The notes under the pieces were generated by a model. That model ran no database searches and had not been told where the DNA came from. It saw only the letters and a program-made list of their open reading frames with translations. A program made the position numbers and the translations under genes. This document shows positions 16,092 through 25,080 of a stretch of DNA of 64,000 nt, piece after piece; position 1 is the first letter of the stretch, and each line of letters begins with the position of its first letter. Origin of the DNA: Polyangiaceae bacterium (GTDB taxonomy: Bacteria > Myxococcota_A > Polyangia > Polyangiales > Polyangiaceae); the NCBI GenBank assembly GCA_016933275.1, contig JAFGBI010000216.1, forward strand, positions 1 to 64,000, read 5' to 3'.

Positions 16092-17651
16092 GTGAGCTCG
16101 CGACATTTCGATGCCATCGTTCTTGGACGGTCGCTCGGCGCGTTGACGGCGGCCGTCCTGCTCGCGCGTCGAAGCCTCCGCGTGCTCCTCCTGGGCCAGG
16201 GCCAGCGGCCGCCAGAGTACACATTCGATCGCTTCCGCCTGCGGCGGCGGACCTTCTCGCTGCTCGCGGGGACGACCCCGATCTGGCGCCGCGTACTGCA
16301 GGAGCTGGCTCAGACACCACGGTTTCGCCGCCGCATCGGATCGTTGGACCCCATGTTCACCATGCTTTGGGAGGGTCGGTACGTGGAGGTGCCACCCGAC
16401 CTCGACCTCTTCGCACGGGAGGTCGACCGCGAGTTCCCGGAGGTCCGCCAGCTGGTTGACGAGCTTTACTCCACCATCGCGTACGTGAACGGGGCGGCGG
16501 ACATCGCCTTGGAACGCGACGTCGTATGGCCGCCGGGGTCCTTCTGGGAGACGTTCAACACCCGCCGCGTCGCGGCGACGATCCCATTGGTGGGCCACGA
16601 CCGGCACCAGGATCTCCTGGCGAAATTCCCGCCCGGCCACGGTTTCCGCGATCTCGCCCAGGTGCCGGCGTGGTTTGCCACCGATCTCGGGGTTCCCGCA
16701 GGTCAGCTCCCGTCGTTCGCGCTGGCGCGTCTGCACGGAGCCTGGACCCGTGGTGTGCAGGCCCTCGCCGGGGGAGAGGAGGAGCTTCAGAGCTTCCTGG
16801 TCGAACGGACGGAGGCTCATGGGGGGATCTGCCGTCTCGGGGGTCGGGCCATCAGGCTCGTCGTTCGTCGGGGTGCGGTCGTGGGCATCCTGGAGGAGGG
16901 GGAGGATGAGCAGGTCGGCACGAGCGTCGTCGTCAGCGACCAATCGGGTGAGGCCATCGCGGACCTCGCCAACGGCGAGGGGATCACTCCCCGCGCTCGT
17001 CGCGACTGGCCACGGATGACCCCAACGGCCGGGCGATTCGTGGCAAGCCTGGTGGTGGCGATGCGGGGGCTGCCGGAATCGCTGGGGGCAGAGGCGTTCT
17101 GCCTCCCTCGTCGGTGCACGCCACCCGACCTGCGGACGCCGATCGTCCACCTCCAGCGCGTCGATCAGCCGCGCGAATCAGGCCACGAGGCGGAGAGTCT
17201 GCTGGTGGCGGAGGCCATCCTCCCCGTTCGCGGTCCGCTCTCCCTCATCGAAGCGCGCGCGGCGATTCTGGACACGCTCCGCCTGCACCTTCCCTTCATC
17301 GAGGACCACATCCGGGTGATCGACTCCCCCCACGACGGGCTGCCGCTGCGGTTGGCGAGCGACGGGCGCTGGTCCGATATCGATCGGATCCACGTTCCTC
17401 AAACAGCTGCCGGTCCCGAACCCATGGAATGGATGTGGACGGCGGATCCGCCTGGATTCGCCGAACTCGCGGGGGAGCCCGTGCGGGGCCCGATCCCAGG
17501 GACCTACCTCGTCGGTCGAACGGTGCTGCCCGCGCTGGGTCAGGAGGGGGCGCTGCTCGCGGCGTGGAGCGCCGCGCGAGTGATCACCCACCGCGATCGG
17601 TCACGGCAGCGCATGCGGCAGAAACTCTGGACCAAGATCGAAACGGGGTGA
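16092..17651 (+). CDS. FAD/NAD(P)-binding oxidoreductase, phytoene-desaturase-like fold
   Basis: This 519-residue protein (GTG start 12 bp after purN) begins FDAIVLGRSLGALTAAVLLARR, a dinucleotide-binding loop in which the usual GxGxxG is changed to GRSLGA. The C-terminus PGTYLVGRTVLPALGQEGALLAAWSAA matches the second FAD-contacting motif of amine oxidase/phytoene desaturase relatives. The middle, about 60-430, is divergent and helix-rich. There is no signal peptide. Position after purMN suggests the same transcript, but no purine role is known for such enzymes. The substrate is unknown; it may be a degenerate carotenoid-type oxidoreductase. Confidence 0.65.
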   Translation: MSSRHFDAIVLGRSLGALTAAVLLARRSLRVLLLGQGQRPPEYTFDRFRLRRRTFSLLAGTTPIWRRVLQELAQTPRFRRRIGSLDPMFTMLWEGRYVEVPPDLDLFAREVDREFPEVRQLVDELYSTIAYVNGAADIALERDVVWPPGSFWETFNTRRVAATIPLVGHDRHQDLLAKFPPGHGFRDLAQVPAWFATDLGVPAGQLPSFALARLHGAWTRGVQALAGGEEELQSFLVERTEAHGGICRLGGRAIRLVVRRGAVVGILEEGEDEQVGTSVVVSDQSGEAIADLANGEGITPRARRDWPRMTPTAGRFVASLVVAMRGLPESLGAEAFCLPRRCTPPDLRTPIVHLQRVDQPRESGHEAESLLVAEAILPVRGPLSLIEARAAILDTLRLHLPFIEDHIRVIDSPHDGLPLRLASDGRWSDIDRIHVPQTAAGPEPMEWMWTADPPGFAELAGEPVRGPIPGTYLVGRTVLPALGQEGALLAAWSAARVITHRDRSRQRMRQKLWTKIETG

Positions 17652-17895
17652 GCGACGGCTGGGGCCCGCCCGTCCCCCCTGACGGGCCGTCTGTCGGGAC
17701 AGGTCGCCGATCCACCCCGAAAAATCCTGGCAGAAGTCGGTTTCCGGTCCCTGCAGGGATGGCCGGGTCCGGGAAACGCCGCGCGGCCGCTCACCCTGCG
17801 GTCGAGCCGGCGTCGGGGTGACTCCGTCAACATGGCCGTCCCGCATCCCAGCTGCCGCTCCAACCGTCGAGCATTCCGTTGTATCCTCGCCCGCG
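17652..17895. other. 244-bp intergenic region
   Basis: Between the FAD-binding protein and the PEGA protein. A GC-rich stretch directly after the stop (GGGCCCGCCC...GACGGGCC) could form a weak hairpin. No coding potential, repeat module or clear promoter was recognised. Confidence 0.4.
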
Positions 17896-19047
17896 ATGCG
17901 CGCCCTGCTGACCCGAGTCCTGGTCGTCGTGCTGGTCTGTCTCTTCGCCTCGCCCGCGCTCGCGCGTGGCGCCAAGCTCGAGATCCAGATCCTGGATATC
18001 GCGAGTCCGGACTCGATCGAGCACGCGAGGGCGCTGACCCTCGCCCTGGAACGGGCCGTGACCCGCTCCAACACGTGGAGGATTGCTGCGGGGGACTATT
18101 CGCTCGAGGTGTTGACCGCAGCGCTCGACTGTAGCGAGCCACCGGACGAGGAGTGCCTGAAGCGGATCGCTGGTGAGATCGAGAGTGACCGTTTCATCTT
18201 CGGAACGCTGTCGCGTTCCGGAGGCGAGGTCAGCGTGGAGCTATCCTATTGGGATGAGGGTCGCGTCAAGACATCGGTCACCACGAAGTATCCGGCCAGT
18301 TTGGATGACGCGGCCGAGGACGGGTTGCTCAAGGTCGCCAACAGGGCCTTCGTCGAGCTCGTGGGCCAGGCGGGGGGGCAGATCCTGGTGGTGGCTGGGA
18401 ACGGCTCGGGCGAGGTGCTGATCGATGGACGGGGTGTCGGGGCGCTCAGCGCTGGGCGATTCGAGGCGGACGTCCCCGCCGGGGACCACGAAGTGCTGGT
18501 TCGAGCTCCAGGCCACCGCGACGCGTTCGGTACCGTCACGGTCAATTCTGGCCAGCGTGCCAGGCTCGAACTTGACCTGGTGTCGACCGAGGAAACCATT
18601 CCCGAGACCGCGACACCAAGGGAGGAGCGCGCGCGCGAACGCAGGGAGCAGCCGCCCAGCAAGAAGCGGAGCATCGGCTTCGGCATGATCGGCGGCGGCG
18701 CTGCGTTGGCCGTGGCTGGGGTGGTCTTTGCCGCGATCTCGGCTGCGCAGCGCGAGGACTCGGAGTTCGAGGAATACCGGTCTACCGTTCCTGCCGGGGA
18801 GGACGTGTGCGAAGCGGCGGAGGACCGAGGTAACGACGCCATCGTCGACAAGTGCGAGGCCAACGTCCGCACCCGGACCATGGCGTACATCCTCACGCCG
18901 ACCGGGGTACTCATTGCGGGAGTGGGCGTCGCGTTGGTGGCGACTTCCGTACCGAAGGAGGCCGCTGACCATCGGGCTCGCCGGATGATGGGCGAGGTTC
19001 GGGTCGGTCCACGGGGGGGCTACCTCGGGCTCGGCGTCAGGTTCTGA
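17896..19047 (+). CDS. PEGA-domain membrane/secreted protein
   Basis: This 383-residue protein is placed at ATG 17896, giving a signal peptide (LTRVLVVVLVCLFASPALA). Residues about 30-160 resemble periplasmic proteins that score or stress-sense (LEIQILDIASPDSIEHARALTLALERAV, SDRFIFGTLSRSGGEVSVELSYWDEG). A PEGA module spans about 175-235: GGQILVVAGNGSGEVLIDGR, GRFEADVPAGDHEVLVRAPGH and GQRARLELDLV. After a charged linker come two hydrophobic helices (IGFGMIGGGAALAVAGVVFAAIS; MAYILTPTGVLIAGVGVALVAT). PEGA domains occur in surface and S-layer-type proteins and the layout is common in myxobacteria. Function unknown. Confidence 0.7.
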   Translation: MRALLTRVLVVVLVCLFASPALARGAKLEIQILDIASPDSIEHARALTLALERAVTRSNTWRIAAGDYSLEVLTAALDCSEPPDEECLKRIAGEIESDRFIFGTLSRSGGEVSVELSYWDEGRVKTSVTTKYPASLDDAAEDGLLKVANRAFVELVGQAGGQILVVAGNGSGEVLIDGRGVGALSAGRFEADVPAGDHEVLVRAPGHRDAFGTVTVNSGQRARLELDLVSTEETIPETATPREERARERREQPPSKKRSIGFGMIGGGAALAVAGVVFAAISAAQREDSEFEEYRSTVPAGEDVCEAAEDRGNDAIVDKCEANVRTRTMAYILTPTGVLIAGVGVALVATSVPKEAADHRARRMMGEVRVGPRGGYLGLGVRF

Positions 19048-19074
19048 CGCTCGCGCACCGCCTTGCGGAGCCCC

Positions 19075-19650
19075 ATGCGCGTCATCGCCGGGCGCTTTCG
19101 AGGTCATCCGTTGCACGCTCCCGCGGGCACGCGGACGCGACCGACCTCCGACCGGGTCCGCGAGGCGTTGTTTGCCGTGCTCGGGGATGTCACGGGTCGC
19201 CGCGTCCTCGATCTCTTCTCGGGCACCGGCGCGCTCGGCATCGAGGCGCTCTCGCGCGGTGCTGCTCACGTGACTTTCGTCGAGGTGTGGCGACCCGCTC
19301 GTATGGTGCTCGAGCAGAACGTCAGACGGGTGGGCGTCGTAGACGAAGCGACCGTGCTGGCGCTTCGCGTCGACCGGGCCCGTCCCCGGCTTCTCGAAAT
19401 GGGACCCTTCGATCTCATCTTTGCTGACCCACCTTGGGCCGACCTCCACCCCACCTGTTCGACCCTGAGCCGTGTGCTGGCCGCACCGGTGGCAGCGCCC
19501 AACGGGATCATCGTCCTCGAGCACCCCTCCCGCGCGCCAGGGCCTTGTCTTCCATCGCTGGCAGGAGAGCCATTCGACCGTCGGACCTACGGAGATACCT
19601 CGATTTCGCTGTTCCGAGTGGAGTCCTTGGGCCCGCTGGCCGTGTCGTGA
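19075..19650 (+). CDS. rsmD: 16S rRNA (guanine(966)-N2)-methyltransferase
   Basis: I choose ATG 19075 (MRVIAGRFRGHPLHAP), the usual RsmD N-terminus, over a TTG 12 bp upstream; it gives 191 residues. Motif I is VLDLFSGTGALGIEALSRGA and motif IV is FADPPW, with RPTSDRVREALFAVLG between. The family usually has DPPY/F; Trp here is an accepted variant. It methylates G966 of 16S rRNA using SAM. It lies 28 bp after the PEGA protein. Confidence 0.93.
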   Translation: MRVIAGRFRGHPLHAPAGTRTRPTSDRVREALFAVLGDVTGRRVLDLFSGTGALGIEALSRGAAHVTFVEVWRPARMVLEQNVRRVGVVDEATVLALRVDRARPRLLEMGPFDLIFADPPWADLHPTCSTLSRVLAAPVAAPNGIIVLEHPSRAPGPCLPSLAGEPFDRRTYGDTSISLFRVESLGPLAVS

Positions 19651-19722
19651 GGGGGTTTTTCAGTAGGGACGGCCAGTTCCCGCGCTATAGTGCCGCGGCC
19701 ACCCGCGCATGGCGGGAGAGAA

Positions 19723-20322
19723 ATGCCAACGGATTCGCTACTTCCCCCGAAAAAATCCGGTCAGACCGGCTACGTCATCGCCGCCGCGCTGATGTTTGGC
19801 GTGATGGTTGCGCTGATCGTCTGGAAGGTGACGCGAGGTTCTTCGGAAGCCCCGCCCGATCCTCCCTCTGCGGTCGTCCCCAGCGAGTCGACCGCGGAGA
19901 TCCTCGACTCGCCGCCCCCGCCCCCGCCTCCACCCGTCACTGCGCTGCCGAGCGCCTCGGCAGAAGCCACGGCTCGCTCCGATCGCACCCCTCGTGCCCC
20001 GCTCTCCGGGTGCGCGGTGGCGACCTGCCCTGGCACCGCTGGCGCCGACCTTCGCGGGGCACTTCAGGCCAAGGCTGGGCAAGCGCGGAGCTGCTACCAG
20101 AACGCTCTCCGAAACAACTCCACCCTCCAGGGGAGGATGTCGGTGTCCGTTCGCATCGGGCCGGATGGTCAGGTTTGTAATGCCGCCATCGCGTCCGACG
20201 AGCTAGGGGAACCGATGGTTTCGAACTGCGTCATGAACCTCTTCCGCGCCGGGAAGTTCCCCCCGCCGAAGGGGGGTTGCGTCGACGCCGCGGTTCCGAT
20301 GAACTTCGTCCCGAAGTCATGA
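19723..20322 (+). CDS. AgmX/PglI C-terminal-domain membrane protein
   Basis: This 199-residue protein starts at ATG 19723 after GGGAG. One transmembrane helix (TGYVIAAALMFGVMVALIVWKV, about 14-35) follows a Lys-rich cytosolic tip. A Pro-rich periplasmic linker (eight prolines in a row near residue 65) leads to the C-terminal domain: GADLRGALQAKAGQARSCYQNALR, GRMSVSVRIGPDGQVCNAAI and a final CVMNLFRAGKFPPPKGGC. This is the TonB-like AgmX/PglI C-terminal domain found in multicopy families in Myxococcus, some members linked to gliding. The architecture is TonB-like, so it may pass force or signals to the envelope. Its stop overlaps the next start (ATGA). Confidence 0.8.
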   Translation: MPTDSLLPPKKSGQTGYVIAAALMFGVMVALIVWKVTRGSSEAPPDPPSAVVPSESTAEILDSPPPPPPPPVTALPSASAEATARSDRTPRAPLSGCAVATCPGTAGADLRGALQAKAGQARSCYQNALRNNSTLQGRMSVSVRIGPDGQVCNAAIASDELGEPMVSNCVMNLFRAGKFPPPKGGCVDAAVPMNFVPKS

Positions 20323-20534
20323 ATCGGACCATTGTAGGACTGCTCCTGGGACTGTTCCCGGTGCTGCTCGTGCTTTCCGGTTGCGGCGACGAGGAGACGA
20401 CCGCCCGCTGTCCGAAGGCCGAGCTCTACGACGTTCGGGATGGGGGGCTCTCCCCCGAACTCGAGCGCCGGCTCGTCGCCGCGGGTTGCATCACGGCTCC
20501 GGTGTCGCCGAACGCCGATGCCGGTCGGGAGTGA
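20319..20534 (+). CDS. small lipoprotein, hypothetical
   Basis: A 71-residue protein whose ATG overlaps the stop of the AgmX-like gene (ATGA). The lipoprotein signal ends LSGC (Cys 22); the mature part is short and acidic with two more cysteines (ARCPKAEL, AAGCITA). It is translationally coupled to the AgmX-like gene, so the two proteins may function together in the envelope. No family recognised. Confidence 0.65.
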   Translation: MNRTIVGLLLGLFPVLLVLSGCGDEETTARCPKAELYDVRDGGLSPELERRLVAAGCITAPVSPNADAGRE

Positions 20535-21351
20535 GTCCACCCCAGAAGGAGCTGCCACGGCTCACGGCGTGCTGCTCACCGTCGCCTACGATGGCGCGCC
20601 CTTCTGCGGTTGGGCGACGCAGGCGGCAAGACCAACCGTGTCCTTCGCTCTCCGTCAGGCCGTCGCTTCGGTGGATCGTTCAGCGACGGCCATGCGAGGG
20701 GCTAGTCGTACCGATGCCCGTGTCCACGCCCGGGGGCAGCTCGCGGCGTTCGACACCGAGCTTCTGATCGAGCCACGAGGCTGGGTCCATCTGCTCAATG
20801 CCGCCTTGCCCTCATCGATCGCCGTCGTGCGCGCGGCGAGCGTTCCGTCCGGCTACGATCCGCGGCGTCGCGCTCAGAACAAGCGCTACTCGTACACCCT
20901 TCTCCTCGGGAGGTTGCGGGACCCGTTTTGGGCGGGTCGGGCCTGGCGAGTTGGCTACAGGTTGAACCAGGAAACCATGGCCAGTGAGGCCCAAGCCCTC
21001 CTCGGGACTCACGACTTCGTGGCGTTCCGCTCGGCTGCTGACGATCGCGCGCACACGGTGCGGACGATTCGACGCGCCGAGGTGCGTAGCGCGCGTAGCG
21101 ATCCCCGTTGCCTGGAGGTCATCGTCGAAGGCGACGGCTTCCTCCACAACATGGTTCGCATCATCGTGGGCACCCTGGTGGATGTGGGGCGCGGGCGGCT
21201 TCGGCCGGGGTCGTTCTCGCGTGCGCTGGCCAGCGGAAACCGCGGCGACCTCGGGGTCACGGCGCCGGCGCCTGGGCTCTGCCTCGAGCGGATCGCCGTG
21301 GTCGACGAGGCGCTGGCGTGGTGGCCTGCGGTTCCGCCCGCGATTGACTGA
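20518..21351 (+). CDS. truA: tRNA pseudouridine(38-40) synthase
   Basis: This 277-residue protein is placed at ATG 20518, overlapping the small lipoprotein gene by 17 bp; an in-frame GTG at 20569 (MLLTVAYDGAPFCGW) is equally possible and nearer the usual TruA N-terminus. Catalytic motif RTDARVHARGQ holds the conserved Asp. AQNKRYSYTLL, GTHDFVAFR and GDGFLHNMVRIIVGTLVDVGRGR are the other TruA blocks. It converts U38-U40 in tRNA anticodon stems to pseudouridine. Confidence 0.93.
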   Translation: MPVGSESTPEGAATAHGVLLTVAYDGAPFCGWATQAARPTVSFALRQAVASVDRSATAMRGASRTDARVHARGQLAAFDTELLIEPRGWVHLLNAALPSSIAVVRAASVPSGYDPRRRAQNKRYSYTLLLGRLRDPFWAGRAWRVGYRLNQETMASEAQALLGTHDFVAFRSAADDRAHTVRTIRRAEVRSARSDPRCLEVIVEGDGFLHNMVRIIVGTLVDVGRGRLRPGSFSRALASGNRGDLGVTAPAPGLCLERIAVVDEALAWWPAVPPAID

Positions 21352-21497
21352 CCCTCTAGCGTGGCGTAGCTTCGGCTCGGCCACGGCTGTGCGGACGCCG
21401 CCACGACGGATGGCGGGTTTTCGAGAGCCCCGGCCGACCCTTCACCGTCTGCTGCGACGCGACTCGCAGGGGCGGTTGCACGAGGAGCGCGCTGAAG

Positions 21498-23096
21498 ATG
21501 GGCTTGAGAGACATCGTCGATCGAGGGCGACAGGCGATCGAGAGGAGCGGTTTCGTGGAACGGGGACGGCAGTTGGTACCGCCCTCGGTCATCCGCCTGA
21601 CCACCGACGATCGCGTCATGAAGCTGGCTGAAGGGGTGCTTGATGCGCCCGCCCGTATGCGCGCCGCTTGGTCCGTGCTGTTGAACGGACACGCCCTCCC
21701 GAACATCGACCCGGCGTTGGACGAGGGACCCGGAGAGGTCCGCTCGCAGCGGTCCGCGTCGGGCGCCAGTGAGGCGACTTCCCGCGAGGGACCGGGGGCG
21801 AACGGCTCAGGACGCAACGGGGCCGCGTGCGAGGACCTCTCGGGCGACGTAGACGGTTTCGACCGCGACCGCAGCACGCTCGCGGGTCTCGGCGGCAAGG
21901 ACATCCTGGAGAAGTGCTACAAGTTCACGACCGCCGACAACGCGCGGAAGATGGGCGTCTATCCCTACTTTCGGCCGCTGGATTTCAACGATGGCCCCGA
22001 GGCAATGATCGAGGGTCGTCGCGTCGTGATGTTCGGCTCGAACAACTACCTGGGACTGACCACGCACCCGCGGGTACGTGAGGCCGCCAAGGCCTCCATC
22101 GACCGGTTCGGGACCAGCATGACCGGGTCCCGTCTCGTCAACGGCTCGATGAAGCTGCACGAGGAGTTCGAGCAGAGGCTCGCGGCGTATTTTGGCAAGG
22201 AGGCCGCGCTCGTGTTCACCACGGGGTATCAGGTGAACATCGCCACGCTCTCGGCGCTGCTGAGCAACAAGCAGAGTGTCGCGGTCATCGATCGCAACGT
22301 GCACGCCTCGCTGTACGACGGCGTTCGCCTCGGACAGGCGATGGGGGCCCGGATGGTGCGGTACCGCCATTCGGATCCCGAGTCGCTCGACAAGGCGTTG
22401 GAGAAGCTGGATGCGGGAGATGGCGCGCTCGTCGTGACCGACGGGGTGTTCAGCGCCGAGGGGGAGATCGCCAGGCTCGCCGAGATCGTGCCCATTGTGA
22501 AGAAACACTCGGCACGCCTCCTCGTCGACGACGCCCACGCGCTCGGCGTGATAGGCCCTGGGGGCAAGGGTAGCGCCGCACATTTCGGGCTCGTCGACCA
22601 GGTCGATCTCATCGGCGGCACCTTCTCCAAATCGATGGCGAGCATCGGTGGTTGGCTGGTGGGGGATCGAAAGGTCCTCGACTACATCCGTCATTTCGCG
22701 CCAAGTTACATGTTCGCCGCGAGCGCGGCGCCGCCGAGCGTCGCCGCCGCGATGGCTGCCTTCGAGCTGATGCAGGAGGAACCCTGGCGAATCGAGAAGC
22801 TGCGCGAGAACTTCACCTACATGCGAGAGGAGCTTCGCCGCCTGGGCTTCGAACTTGGCAAGACCGAAACCGCGGTCATCCCGATCTACATCCGGCAGGA
22901 CCTCCGCACCCTTCGGGTCTGGCGCGAACTCCTGGAGGACTACGGCATCTACACGAATCCGTTCATTACGCCCGGGGTGCCCCCGAAGAACGCGATGCTC
23001 CGCACGAGCTACATGGCGACGCACGAGAGAAGCCACCTCGATCGTGGTCTCGAGGCGTTCGCGAAGGTCGGCAAGAAGTACGGCGTGATTCCGTGA
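21498..23096 (+). CDS. spt: serine palmitoyltransferase (alpha-oxoamine synthase) with N-terminal extension
   Basis: This 532-residue PLP enzyme belongs to the alpha-oxoamine synthase family. The core, from about residue 150, shows MFGSNNYLGLTTHP, H269 in NVHASLYDG (stacks on PLP), DDAHALGV (Asp344, His347) and the Schiff-base lysine K378 in GTFSKSMASIGG. The sequence between these sites, and the neighbouring bcerS and cerR genes, favour serine palmitoyltransferase, which condenses serine with an acyl thioester to 3-oxosphinganine, over 8-amino-7-oxononanoate synthase or glycine C-acetyltransferase. About 130 extra N-terminal residues precede the core: a 75-residue helical segment and a Ser/Gly-rich linker. 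No acyl carrier protein gene is adjacent. Confidence 0.85.
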   Translation: MGLRDIVDRGRQAIERSGFVERGRQLVPPSVIRLTTDDRVMKLAEGVLDAPARMRAAWSVLLNGHALPNIDPALDEGPGEVRSQRSASGASEATSREGPGANGSGRNGAACEDLSGDVDGFDRDRSTLAGLGGKDILEKCYKFTTADNARKMGVYPYFRPLDFNDGPEAMIEGRRVVMFGSNNYLGLTTHPRVREAAKASIDRFGTSMTGSRLVNGSMKLHEEFEQRLAAYFGKEAALVFTTGYQVNIATLSALLSNKQSVAVIDRNVHASLYDGVRLGQAMGARMVRYRHSDPESLDKALEKLDAGDGALVVTDGVFSAEGEIARLAEIVPIVKKHSARLLVDDAHALGVIGPGGKGSAAHFGLVDQVDLIGGTFSKSMASIGGWLVGDRKVLDYIRHFAPSYMFAASAAPPSVAAAMAAFELMQEEPWRIEKLRENFTYMREELRRLGFELGKTETAVIPIYIRQDLRTLRVWRELLEDYGIYTNPFITPGVPPKNAMLRTSYMATHERSHLDRGLEAFAKVGKKYGVIP

Positions 23097-23136
23097 CGCA
23101 TGGACGATCCCCTGCTCGCCGGCGAGGGCGCGTCGC

Positions 23137-23916
23137 GTGAACCTCGTGCTCGTCGCGCCCGACGAACTCGACGCCCAGGGTTTCGTCCACCTTCACGGCC
23201 GTCGCGCCGAACATCTGGTGCGTGTCCTAGGTGCGGCGCGTGGGACTCGCCTTCGGGTCGGCGTCGTTCGCGGCGCCACCGGCATCGGTGAGGTCGTCCG
23301 AAACGAGTCCGGTGCGGTGACCGTCGCGGTGAGACTCGAGGGAACCGCCCCCCCGCCGCCCTCGGTCTCGTTGGTGCTGGGGTTGCCGCGACCCAAGGCC
23401 CTCTCTCGGCTCCTTGGCGCAGTGGCCTCAATGGGGGTCGCCCGCATCGACATCGTCAACGCCTGGCGAGTCGACAAGAGCTACTTCGATTCGCCTCGCC
23501 TCGACGCTGGGACCCTCGCGGAGGCGATCTGGCTCGGCTGTGAGCAGGGCATGACCACCTGGTTGCCGGAGGTCGCCGTGTTCCGCCGCTTCACCGACCT
23601 CTTGCCTCGCCTTGCCGCGAGCCCAGCGGGGGGGTGCCGCCTCGTGGCGCACCCTCGGGCGAGTCGGCTGCTCGAAGGAGCGCCGACGGCAGCCCTCGAC
23701 GTCCCCACGGTGCTTGCCCTGGGCCCGGATGGCGGGTGGATCGACGGCGAGGTCGCGGCCCTGGCAGAGCAGGGCTTCGTACCCGTGAGTCTCGGGCCGT
23801 GGGTACTGAGGACCGAGATCGCTGCACCGATCGCGCTTGCCGAGCTCGCCCTGCTCCGGCGCCTCCGGTCTGCTCGGGAGGGCGCTTCCCCGCCGTTCGA
23901 GGCAAGGTTCGATTGA
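23137..23916 (+). CDS. rsmE: 16S rRNA (uracil(1498)-N3)-methyltransferase
   Basis: This 259-residue protein (GTG start) has the RsmE layout: an N-terminal PUA-like domain (HLHGRRAEHLVRVLGA) and a SPOUT methyltransferase domain with VASMGVARIDIVNAWR, LALGPDGGW and a C-terminal LGPWVLRTEIAAPIALAEL knot. The usual GPEGG is GPDGG here. It methylates N3 of U1498 in 16S rRNA. It sits between spt and bcerS, 40 and 34 bp from them, in an apparent operon; this is a gene-order oddity, because it has no role in lipid synthesis. Confidence 0.9.
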   Translation: MNLVLVAPDELDAQGFVHLHGRRAEHLVRVLGAARGTRLRVGVVRGATGIGEVVRNESGAVTVAVRLEGTAPPPPSVSLVLGLPRPKALSRLLGAVASMGVARIDIVNAWRVDKSYFDSPRLDAGTLAEAIWLGCEQGMTTWLPEVAVFRRFTDLLPRLAASPAGGCRLVAHPRASRLLEGAPTAALDVPTVLALGPDGGWIDGEVAALAEQGFVPVSLGPWVLRTEIAAPIALAELALLRRLRSAREGASPPFEARFD

Positions 23917-23950
23917 CAGGCGCTGCCGGGGAATTAACGTCGGTTCCCTC

Positions 23951-25078
23951 ATGACGGTCGAGATCCGAGAGATCCCCCTGGGGGGCGGGCTGCGCGATTT
24001 TCTGGACGTGGTCGACTACATCTACCGCGACGATCCGAACTACGTCAGACCGCTGAACATGGACGTTCAGGGCACGCTGAGCCCGAAGAATCCCTTCTTC
24101 CTGCACGGTGAGGGGACCATCTTCACCGCTTACCGCAACGACTGGTGCGTGGGGCGTTGCACGGCGCAGATCGATAGGCTGCACCTCGCACGCTACCAGG
24201 ACAAGAGCGGGTTCTTCGGCTTTCTTGACACCATCGACGACGAGGAGGTGGCGACGGCGCTGCTCGACGCGGCCGCCGAGTGGCTCGCCGTCCGCGGGAT
24301 GGCCCGCATGCGCGGCCCTCTCATGTTGAGCATGAACGGCGAGGTGGGCTGTCTCGTCGAGGGCTTCGACTCGCCGCCGGTCATCATGATGCCCCACCAC
24401 CGACCCTATCAGGGCGAGCTCATCGAGAAGGCGGGGCTCGCGAAGTTGAAGGACTGCTACGCGTGGAAGTACAAGGTCGGGGAAGTCCCGCCCCGTGCCC
24501 GGAAGGCCCACGACGAGATCGCGGCGATGCCGGAGGTGAAGACACGCCATGCGGATCCGAAGCACCTCGAGCGCGACGTTCGACTGGTGATCGGCGTCCA
24601 CAACGACGGGTGGTCCGAGAACTGGGGATTCGTTCCCATGACCGAGGAGGAGCTCGCCAAGATGGCCAAGGAGCTGAAGCTCATCCTCGACCCTGAGCTC
24701 ACGTTCATCACCGAGATCGACGGTGAGGCCGCCGCCGTGGCGTTGGCGCTCCCCAACATCAACGAAGTCATCCGCGACATCAATGGGAAGCTCTTCCCGA
24801 TCGGGCTGCCCAAGATCCTCTGGCGCCTGAGCTTCGACCGTCCGAAGTGGGCACGGCTCATCATCCTCGGAATCCGCAAGAAGTACCGTGGCGCGAAGAA
24901 GTACGCGGCTCTCAGTACCTACCTGTATGCCCAAATGAATCAGGCGGGCCTCCGCCGAGGGTACGAGTACGGTGAGCTGTCCTACACGCTCGACGACAAC
25001 CACCCGGTGAACACCGCGATCAAGTTCATGGGCGGGAAGATCTACAAACGATACCGCTTCTACGAACGGACCCTTTGA
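23951..25078 (+). CDS. bcerS: bacterial ceramide synthase-like N-acyltransferase (GNAT-type)
   Basis: This 375-residue protein starts MTVEIREIPLGGGLRDFLDV. Family landmarks include IYRDDPNYVRPLNMD, NPFFLHGEGTIFTAYR, VGRCTAQIDRLH, a long GNAT-like core and the ending NTAIKFMGGKIYKRYRFYERTL. Relatives were long labelled dATP pyrophosphohydrolase or hypothetical, but the Caulobacter member has been shown to be the N-acyltransferase of bacterial ceramide synthesis. The assignment leans on resemblance plus co-location with spt and cerR. It would acylate 3-oxosphinganine (or sphinganine) at the amine. It is not homologous to eukaryotic ceramide synthase. It ends 2 bp before cerR. Confidence 0.75.
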   Translation: MTVEIREIPLGGGLRDFLDVVDYIYRDDPNYVRPLNMDVQGTLSPKNPFFLHGEGTIFTAYRNDWCVGRCTAQIDRLHLARYQDKSGFFGFLDTIDDEEVATALLDAAAEWLAVRGMARMRGPLMLSMNGEVGCLVEGFDSPPVIMMPHHRPYQGELIEKAGLAKLKDCYAWKYKVGEVPPRARKAHDEIAAMPEVKTRHADPKHLERDVRLVIGVHNDGWSENWGFVPMTEEELAKMAKELKLILDPELTFITEIDGEAAAVALALPNINEVIRDINGKLFPIGLPKILWRLSFDRPKWARLIILGIRKKYRGAKKYAALSTYLYAQMNQAGLRRGYEYGELSYTLDDNHPVNTAIKFMGGKIYKRYRFYERTL

Positions 25079-25080
25079 GC

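Noticed and set aside
15465-17150. A 561-codon minus-strand open frame
   Set aside because: Antisense to purN and the FAD-binding gene, whose families are clear.
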